Origin: Phascolarctos cinereus
Taxonomy: Eukaryota > Chordata > Mammalia > Diprotodontia > Phascolarctidae
NCBI RefSeq assembly: GCF_002099425.1
Contig: NW_018344068.1
Location: 6,268,501-6,332,500 of the forward strand
Direction: 5' to 3'
Length of the DNA: 64,000 nucleotides
Below are positions 61,701 through 64,000 of the stretch, in pieces. Position 1 is the first letter of the stretch, and each line of letters begins with the position of its first letter. The position numbers and the translations under genes were made by a program. Below the pieces are notes generated by a model. That model ran no database searches. It was given only the letters and a program-made list of their open reading frames with translations, and had not been told where the DNA came from.

Positions 61701-64000
61701 ACCCCCTCAGATCAGGCAGGGAGCCCTGCTCCTGGGCTGGGATCCAGAAAGTCCCCACTGTGGCATCCACAGCTGTTGGAAAACAAATTTCTCAAGGTTC
61801 ACAGCTGCTCTACTAGGATTTTGTGAATTCTCTTTTCCTGCCACTTGCTTTCTTGGCTGCCTCTCTATCTCCTCCTTCCTCATCTTTCTCCTTTCTCTTC
61901 CCTCTCCTCACTCCACCTCCCTCCTCCTATATCTCTCTCCTCCACTTTTCCCTCTTGCCTTTCTCTTTCCTTCCCCCTCTTCTATCTCCTCTCCCACTTT
62001 CTCCTTTATTCTTACTCCATCTCTTTCCCATTCTGCCTTTCTCCTCCTTTTTTTAATCGCACCTTTTCCCTTTCCTGTTTTCTCCCCTCTGGGAAATATC
62101 CTGTGGGCCATGAGGTCAAAGGGAGAATGCATTTCCTACCTGGGATTACTGGGTATTGTGCCACAATCCAGGTTCTCCCTGTGGCATTATTTGAGTTGGG
62201 TGTGTGTGTGTGGTGTGTGTGTGTGTGTGTGTGTGTGTGGTGTGCGCGCGTGCACGTGCGTGCTCACACGAGCACCCATGCCCGCAGCTAGGGAACCAGT
62301 AAGGGGGTAGGGCTATGAGGAAAAGGGTCTAGATGTTGGTGCGGGGGTATCGTGGACAATGCTTGGGCTAGCAGGAATGCTGAGAGAGGGGTACTGGCTC
62401 GCTAAGGGCAGCTTTGGGTGACAGGCCAGTGAGGTATGATGTGGACTTCTGTTTCAGAGACACACCAGCATGAGTCGGAGGATGTCAGGCTTCCAGGTGC
62501 ATGGACTGCTCCTCAGCCAACTGCTTAAGTTTGAGCATGGCCAGGACCAGGTGAGGCTCAGGGCCTGCCGCTTCTCTCAGCAGGTGGCTGGAATGGGTGG
62601 AGGGTGATAGAACAAGGGAAGTAAAGTCTTCACCCTACGACTTGAGGTCTCACCTCCTCCTGTTCCCCACCTCTTGCCCTGCGTCCTGCAGCTGGGGAAC
62701 AATGAGGTCAAGGAATATATCTGTAATAAGCAACTTGGGTGCCTACTGTGTGTGGCAGGAGGAGAGAGGCACAGTCCTTGCCCCTTGGGAAACTCAGTCT
62801 GGTGGGGGAAGTGGGATCACATGAATGGGATAGAAAGCACCACAGGAGAGTGTATCCAGGTGTGCCCAGGCCAAAAGCTACCAGGGCCAGGAAAGGTAGG
62901 CAGCTACCCAGGTAGGGACAGCACACACTTTTTAATGTGACATTTTCTAAATGCACATCTTTTTATCCCAGAGCATGATACTCAATGGATCAGACGTACT
63001 CATTCTGTGATCAATTAAGTCAAACAAGTTACAGTGGCATGATTTTCAAACTTTGCCAAGGGAGCAAAGATCCCTTGTCCTGATTCTAGTTTAGACAATA
63101 ACAACAATAACTCCTGTTTCTATAGGGCATTAATGTTCACAAACAACTTTGCTCACAACTATTCTCTGAAGCTGCAAATGTAAGCATTATTATTTGTATT
63201 TTACAGATGAGGGAATAGAGGCTCAGAGCAATTAATGACTTGCCCACTAGTGCGTGGGTACTAGTAAATGCTGGAGTTAGGATCTGAAGCCAGCAGCCCA
63301 ACTCTTGAGCTGCCAGAGGTTAGAGGAGGCAGATTAGTCCTAGAAGGCTTTACGGACCATGCGAGGGCCTTCTCATCTCTGCCCCTTTCCTGCCATCCTT
63401 GTCACAATATTCTACCCTTGCTTTGGCAGCCAGAAGCCTACAGCTGGAAAGGAGAACTGAGCGGATCTGCGCTCACTATTCTTTCTCACCATGGCACCCA
63501 GACGGATCTCTCATCTCTGCAGCTAGCCATGATGTGAGTATGGTGCAGTCTTCTTGGAGTGAGGTTAGAGACTCTGAGATGTTTTCCAGCTACTGCTAAA
63601 TGGACGAAGCAACCCCAGACCCGGCCCTTAGGACCCAATGGCAAACAGTGGAGGGAGATGGGTGGGGGCAGATAGCAAGGAAGGACAAGGGTGGGGGCAC
63701 AAACATCGGGCCAGAGAGCAGAGACGGATGGAGATGGCCAGATAGGAAAAGGCAGATCATAGGACTGAGGAGGGGGGAGAAGGAAGCTGAGGCTGTAGAC
63801 GTGGAGGGAGCAGGGCAGAGGGGTGAGGACACATGTGGAGAGCCAGGCACACAGAAGGAAGCAGGGGAAAGGCCGGTGCTGATAGGCTTCCTGGGTTGGG
63901 GGCCCCATAGACACTGGCAGGTCAGCAGCCAGCACCACCAGGCTTGTGGCTTGGACTATTGCTACCTTCTGGAGCTACTTGGAACCATTCAGGAGCAGTG
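40707..64000 (+). CDS. BAIAP3: BAIAP3, 5' part of a spliced gene (14 coding exons seen, 3' part beyond window)
   Basis: BAIAP3 is a Munc13-family protein that acts in late-endosome/Golgi and dense-core-vesicle trafficking and secretion in neurons and endocrine cells (known for the family). The joined exons encode a protein starting MSTLLDIKSSVLRQVQ, the same as the human N-terminus as I remember it. Exons keep phase throughout, and all introns are GT-AG. Residues about 170-350 form the first C2 domain: D186 and D192 lie in the NLLAKDANGFSDPY loop, and D276 and D278 in WDHDDD, the usual Ca2+-ligand positions. A basic insert (about residues 205-240, many K/R) lies between early strands of the domain. 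Residues after about 372 begin the helical region before MHD1. Coding exons are 40724-40878, 47055-47142, 47888-47974, 48235-48342, 53882-53941, 54799-54865, 55585-55798, 56619-56663, 56748-56825, 57224-57326, 61570-61677, 62458-62550, 63430-63533 and 63911-64000. MHD1, MHD2 and the second C2 domain must lie to the right. Confidence 0.96.
40724..40878 (+). CDS. BAIAP3: BAIAP3 coding exon 1 (start codon, residues 1-51)
   Basis: The ATG at 40724 opens MSTLLDIKSSVLRQVQRSQS, matching the family N-terminus, so the start is well supported. A pyrimidine tract and CAG at 40701-40706 give a plausible acceptor, so the exon probably starts at 40707 with 17 nt of 5' UTR and a non-coding exon exists further left. 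The donor is AG|GTGAGC at 40879. It ends in phase 2. An alanine/serine-rich stretch follows the conserved start. An L3-type LINE 3' end finishes only about 50 bp upstream. Confidence 0.95.
41275..42075 (-). mobile_element. L2/L3-type LINE copies hosting two SINE pieces
   Basis: 'gcactgtgctaggcactggg' (first copy), 'caagcatttattagacacct', 'gccctcaagagcttacattc' and 'gtgaggtgtgacatgatcga' (second copy) are antisense L2/L3. SINE pieces lie at 41464-41711 and about 41930-42020. All in BAIAP3 intron 1. Confidence 0.75.
41464..41711 (+). mobile_element. Full-length CORE-SINE with RTE-like tail
   Basis: tRNA-like head 'ggggcagccaagtggcacag', core 'tagctgtgtgaccctgagca', RTE-like tail 'ggagaaggaaatggcaaacc' to 'gagttggacacaactgaaac' and an AAC tail. 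The L2 word tgtgccagg is duplicated at both edges. Confidence 0.92.
42076..42684. other. Unassigned intron 1 sequence
   Basis: A TATA-like 'cactatataagtccgcc' occurs near 42240 but no transcription unit is supported. No repeat family is recognised. Confidence 0.3.
42685..42890 (-). mobile_element. Old SINE-like repeat
   Basis: 'gatgatagagttagagatag', 'gcacagagagattaagtgat', 'cagagtcacacagctagtaa' fit the family of 2725-2865. Confidence 0.65.
42893..43145 (-). mobile_element. MAR1/MIR-type CORE-SINE, full length
   Basis: 'ggtgagcgtttatagagcac', 'tcctcacaataatcctgtga', 'ccccattttacaggtgagag' and 'ctctccactaccccatg' run antisense tail to head. Confidence 0.83.
43150..43440 (+). mobile_element. 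MAR1/MIR-type CORE-SINE, full length
   Basis: 'agcttggagtcaggaagact', 'gctttgtgaccatggacatg', 'cagtttcttcatgtgtaaaa' and 'catagggttgttctgaggat' run sense. With the previous entry it forms an inverted pair in intron 1. Confidence 0.83.
43441..44109. other. Unassigned intron 1 sequence
   Basis: No exon or repeat is recognised. Confidence 0.3.
44110..45175 (-). mobile_element. L1 LINE 3' part, antisense, split by an L1 fragment
   Basis: Left part 'ccaagcattcattttctctc' ... 'cattgcattgatcagaattt'; right part 'ctcctggttctgcctacttt' ... 'cattccccaatagatggaca'. The two parts are consecutive in the L1 3' region. The insert at 44403-44931 lies between them. Confidence 0.88.
44403..44931 (+). mobile_element. 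Tail-less internal L1 ORF2 fragment inserted into L1
   Basis: About 530 bp of the ORF2 C-terminal half in sense orientation (DKNYWEDWKRAW-like block, LSDI*RTEEFMTKQET, ENWERIFIISLSHKTSFLNY). It lacks the L1 3' end and any A-tail. The 11-bp word atgctgttgtc lies at 44392-44402 and 44932-44942. Confidence 0.87.
45176..46270. other. Unassigned intron 1 sequence
   Basis: Mostly unique. A 31-nt segment (45849-45879) sits between an AG and a GT but has no family support as an exon. Confidence 0.35.
46275..46370 (+). mobile_element. MIR-type SINE fragment
   Basis: 'gtgacgtaatgggaagagca', 'ttttgaagtcaagacatctg' and 'gttcaaatcccac' mark the head. Confidence 0.6.
46660..46900 (+). mobile_element. MIR/MAR1-type CORE-SINE
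   Basis: 'cgtggcataatggaaagggt', 'ggctgtgtgaccctgggtga', 'gagcctcagttttctgaaac' and 'aaagagctttgtaaactt' run head to tail. Confidence 0.8.
47055..47142 (+). CDS. BAIAP3: BAIAP3 coding exon 2
   Basis: It encodes EEGDDGDFFSKMKLILKKKE and onward, like human GDGVEFFAHMRLMLKKGE. The acceptor is TCCTCCAG and the donor GAG|GTGAGA. It enters in phase 2 and leaves in phase 0. The preceding intron (40879-47054) is 6.2 kb and repeat-rich. Confidence 0.93.
47371..47525. mobile_element. hAT-like DNA transposon remnant
   Basis: 'agggattcttagctcagggt' and 'tgagaattcctgctctgg' are imperfect inverted ends; the interior 'aaaatcctatgtattttgtt' and 'catttaaaaacctgttctga' is typical of the family seen at 19245-19437. 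It is in BAIAP3 intron 2. Confidence 0.65.
47888..47974 (+). CDS. BAIAP3: BAIAP3 coding exon 3
   Basis: This is an 87-nt exon, phase 0 at both ends, between CTTGCAG and GTAATG. It encodes a proline-rich linker (GVLHSSAPPPREPLGPGHDA...) that is poorly conserved with human but has the right length, order and phase between two well-conserved exons. Confidence 0.88.
48235..48342 (+). CDS. BAIAP3: BAIAP3 coding exon 4
   Basis: It encodes MEMLFEEALYTVCYRSGVAS and onward to FDYLQK, matching human VEMLYEEALYTVLYRAG. It has 108 nt, phase 0 at both ends, acceptor ATAACAG and a perfect donor GTAAGT. Confidence 0.95.
48783..49230 (+). repeat. Long purine (GA/GGAA)n tract in BAIAP3 intron 4
   Basis: About 440 bp are almost all A and G on the coding strand, in GGGAAGGAAGGAAAGAGA-type higher-order units. 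Open frames across it on the other strand are low-complexity artefacts. Confidence 0.95.
49730..49743 (+). other. Candidate 14-nt microexon in BAIAP3 intron 4
   Basis: CTCTACAG precedes CGGGATCTGTCAGG, which is followed by a perfect donor GTAAGTA. The upstream pyrimidine tract contains several TGC words (tgctgtcttcttttgctgtt), the signal used by SRRM4-dependent neuronal microexons. Inclusion would shift the frame and stop within exon 5. It is not in the human protein as I know it. Confidence 0.25.
50045..50235 (-). mobile_element. Old SINE-like repeat
   Basis: 'gtcataagagctggaaggga', 'gacttgcccagggacacaaa' and 'ggattagaactgaggtctca' belong to the family of 2725-2865. Confidence 0.65.
50385..50560 (-). 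mobile_element. L2/L3-type LINE 3' end
   Basis: 'gataagcacctactatgtgc', 'ggccaggtgctggggctaca' and 'ctgccctcagggaccttaca' match the antisense terminus. Confidence 0.75.
50836..50924 (-). mobile_element. Very short L1 3'-end insertion
   Basis: T-run, 'caagtatttgtttttctctc' and 'tccccactgggaaaa' are L1 3' UTR. The duplication tacaaggtaac / tacaaggcaac lies at 50825-50835 and 50925-50935. Confidence 0.85.
51104..51268 (+). mobile_element. WSINE-type CORE-SINE inside the L2 copy
   Basis: 'ggtagctaggtggcgaagtg', 'gaggacctgagttcaaatcc', 'gtgtgaccctgggcaagtca' and a (TGAA)n tail. Duplication gtaggcatgtgag at 51091-51103 and gtaggtgtgtgag at 51269-51281. Confidence 0.93.
53095..53440 (+). mobile_element. 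MIR-type CORE-SINE with internal insertion
   Basis: Head 'gtaaagagcactggatttga' (53120), an unrelated AT-rich piece, then 'caaatcctgtctctgacatt', 'gcctcagtttcttcatctgt' and 'ctcacagggttgttgtgagg'. Confidence 0.78.
53882..53941 (+). CDS. BAIAP3: BAIAP3 coding exon 5
   Basis: It encodes VFGMSSSELEAALHRVKEAK, matching human VFGTSLEEHTEAIERVRKAK. It has 60 nt, phase 0 at both ends. The preceding intron 4 (48343-53881) holds a purine tract and a long nested L2 copy. Confidence 0.94.
54016..54416 (-). mobile_element. L1 3'-end insertion in BAIAP3 intron 5
   Basis: A T-run, 'gagcttttgagtttaaaatt', 'gcacaatctgatataggcta', 'gatctgcattcaaactccat'. The perfect 13-bp duplication cccattcattttc lies at 54003-54015 and 54417-54429. 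Confidence 0.92.
54799..54865 (+). CDS. BAIAP3: BAIAP3 coding exon 6 (start of C2A)
   Basis: It encodes PPAYSLKVTVVRAKNLLAKD and onward, the first strands of the C2A domain with the first loop aspartate, D186. The acceptor is TTCTCTCAG, the donor GTGAGT, and it leaves in phase 1. Confidence 0.96.
54866..55584. other. BAIAP3 intron 6, no repeat recognised
   Basis: The intron is unique-looking. Long open frames on the opposite strand (to 55790) mirror the coding exon and are shadows. Confidence 0.4.
55585..55798 (+). CDS. BAIAP3: BAIAP3 coding exon 7 (C2A core and basic insert)
   Basis: It encodes FSDPYCMLGIL, then a lysine/arginine-rich insert (about residues 205-238), then YIQVTEVKNSTLNPVWNEHF. 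The insert looks a few residues longer and more basic than human as I recall it, so it could alter acidic-lipid binding (inference). It has 214 nt and donor GTAAGG. Confidence 0.96.
55985..56470 (-). mobile_element. Two or three MIR-type SINE fragments
   Basis: 'tatccccattttacagatca', 'ccctgttttagaaatgaggc' and 'gatttgcccaaggccgcaca', then 'agtgactcgtccaaggtcac' and 'gatttgaacccaggatctct', show repeated antisense cores in intron 7. Confidence 0.65.
56619..56663 (+). CDS. BAIAP3: BAIAP3 coding exon 8
   Basis: This 45-nt exon encodes EIDDASNDQLHLDIW with split codons at both ends. It is conserved with human EIEDVSTDQLHLDIW. Acceptor CTGGCAG, donor GTAGGT. Confidence 0.95.
56748..56825 (+). CDS. 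BAIAP3: BAIAP3 coding exon 9
   Basis: It encodes DHDDDVSVAEACKKLNEVIG and FKGMG. It carries the third C2A loop (WDHDDD with the tryptophan split from exon 8), supplying likely Ca2+ ligands D276 and D278. It has 78 nt. Confidence 0.96.
57224..57326 (+). CDS. BAIAP3: BAIAP3 coding exon 10
   Basis: It encodes YFKQIVKSARANGIAGASED and onward to FLGCLNIPIR, nearly identical to human. Donor CGA|GTGAGT, phase 0. The following intron 10 (57327-61569) is a nest of CR1, L2 and SINE copies. Confidence 0.96.
57822..58010 (-). mobile_element. L2-type LINE 3' part inside the CR1 copy
   Basis: 'gtcaatcaatcaccacgagc', 'atttatttagagcctactgt' and 'gtaagagatcttacattctg' are antisense L2. Confidence 0.72.
58305..58475 (-). 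mobile_element. CORE-SINE with RTE-like tail, head missing
   Basis: 'cagtcatgtccaactctgtg', 'attggggttttcttggcaga' and 'tccagggtcacacagctaat' are tail and core; the tRNA-like head is absent. Confidence 0.82.
58735..59060 (-). mobile_element. L2-type LINE 3' part inside the CR1 copy
   Basis: 'caacaagcattgattaagtt', 'gcactatgctaagccctggg', 'caggagctcacggtctagtt' and 'cttgcagaaggtaggacttg' follow antisense order. Confidence 0.78.
59500..59670 (-). repeat. Unassigned repeat or retrocopy related to 36690-36930
   Basis: The block 59565-59606 ('aagcagatggtgatgcc', 'cttaatgccatttcc') matches 36816-36856. No source is recognised. Confidence 0.35.
59674..59945 (-). pseudogene. Possible processed pseudogene 3' end (unidentified source)
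   Basis: On the minus strand an open frame of 71 codons (59732-59944) ends at TAA (59729-59731), followed by about 43 bp and then an A-run (T12 at 59674-59685). The frame includes SVKQPSAGAGGSMCWANQAT, TTTLTTIFPHTLMETAEDPE and RSYASSPVASAINLGSSPRG. A stop precedes it upstream. No polyadenylation signal or duplication was found, so it could be chance. Confidence 0.35.
60858..61118 (-). mobile_element. CORE-SINE with RTE-like tail inside CR1
   Basis: 'ttgttattgttgttcagtca', 'gagttttcttggcaaagatg', 'gacttgcccaggatcacaca' and 'ctatccactgaggtatctag' give the whole antisense copy. Confidence 0.88.
61125..61262. repeat. (TATAA)-type AT-rich tract
   Basis: About 135 bp of TATAAAT/TTATAAT words in intron 10 next to the SINE. 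Confidence 0.85.
61570..61677 (+). CDS. BAIAP3: BAIAP3 coding exon 11 (end of C2A)
   Basis: It encodes EIPVTGLDKWFKLEPRSSSS and onward to CHLILKLITTQ, the last strands of C2A. It has 108 nt, phase 0 at both ends, acceptor TTTCTGCAG. Confidence 0.96.
61855..62085 (+). repeat. Pyrimidine-rich tract in BAIAP3 intron 11
   Basis: Some 230 bp are dominated by TCC/TCTT words without a regular unit. Open frames through it are compositional. Confidence 0.75.
62200..62269 (+). repeat. (GT)n array with GC-alternating end
   Basis: TG runs pass into 'gtgtgcgcgcgtgcacgtgc', so purine-pyrimidine alternation continues for about 70 bp, a sequence type prone to Z-DNA. Confidence 0.92.
62458..62550 (+). CDS. 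BAIAP3: BAIAP3 coding exon 12
   Basis: It encodes RHTSMSRRMSGFQVHGLLLS and onward to FEHGQDQ, matching human RDTAMSQRGRSGFLSHLLLLS. It has 93 nt, phase 0. This begins the helical part that leads to MHD1. Confidence 0.94.
62724..62870 (-). mobile_element. L2-type LINE 3' fragment
   Basis: 'gggtgcctactgtgtgtggc' and 'cagtccttgccccttgggaa' fit the antisense terminus in intron 12. Confidence 0.55.
63095..63310 (-). mobile_element. MIR-type CORE-SINE
   Basis: 'attttacagatgagggaata', 'gaggctcagagcaattaatg' and 'tggagttaggatctgaagcc' are the antisense core, in intron 12. Confidence 0.7.
63430..63533 (+). CDS. BAIAP3: BAIAP3 coding exon 13
   Basis: It encodes PEAYSWKGELSGSALTILSH and onward to LSSLQLAM, matching human SSSWRGELSTPAATILCLHG. 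It leaves in phase 2 at GTGAGT. Confidence 0.95.
63911..64000 (+). CDS. BAIAP3: BAIAP3 coding exon 14 (runs to window edge)
   Basis: It encodes HWQVSSQHHQACGLDYCYLL and ELLGTIQEQ, matching human HWQVSSRHHQTCTLDYSYLL. No donor is seen before the window ends at 64000, so the exon end is unknown. Confidence 0.93.

Noticed and set aside
61543-62310. 255-codon open frame on the + strand
   Set aside because: It starts with true BAIAP3 exon 11 but then runs through the donor into a pyrimidine-rich intron and a GT array.

Overview
This is mammalian nuclear DNA, and the repeats point to a marsupial. tRNA-derived CORE-SINEs of the WSINE/MAR1 type, SINEs with RTE-like 3' tails, an RTE LINE, marsupial-type L1 3' ends and many L2/L3/CR1 copies fill most of the window. 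There are no bacterial features, CRISPR arrays or operons. The species cannot be named from the sequence alone.

One host gene is recognisable. From about 40.7 kb to the right edge lies the 5' part of BAIAP3 (BAI1-associated protein 3, a Munc13-family C2-domain protein of dense-core vesicle trafficking) on the + strand. Fourteen coding exons were placed by protein similarity, GT/AG splice sites and reading phase. They give 1400 coding bases, about 466 residues: the N-terminus, the whole first C2 domain and the start of the helical region before the MHD domain. The rest of the gene lies beyond the window. The start-codon exon begins at a good acceptor site, so an upstream non-coding exon and the promoter are probably further left. 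No CpG island or upstream exon could be identified.

Positions 1-40,700 appear intergenic. The layout is: L1, RTE and SINE debris (0-5.4 kb); a CR1-clade LINE split by a solo retroviral LTR and a long pyrimidine tract (5.5-8.4 kb); mixed CORE-SINE, L2 and L1 copies with unique islands (8.5-28.6 kb); a possible conserved regulatory element (28.9-29.3 kb); RTE, L2 and L1 remnants (30-37 kb); a hAT-type MITE and a roughly 1 kb inverted duplication (38-40 kb). The BAIAP3 introns carry further L1, L2, CR1 and SINE nests, almost all L1 copies being antisense to the gene, plus a ~440 bp purine tract in intron 4.

The observations most worth a second look are: internal L1 ORF2 fragments without a 3' end or poly(A) but flanked by target-site duplications (12.7 kb, 44.4 kb, perhaps 1.3 kb); the 38.95-39.93 kb inverted duplication; a candidate 14-nt microexon in BAIAP3 intron 4; a palindromic RFX-type X-box at 16.63 kb; the AT-motif-rich unique island at 28.9-29.3 kb; and repeat or retrocopy families I could not assign. 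I saw no convincing new multi-gene system. Repeat boundaries are read by eye and are approximate unless a duplication fixes them.
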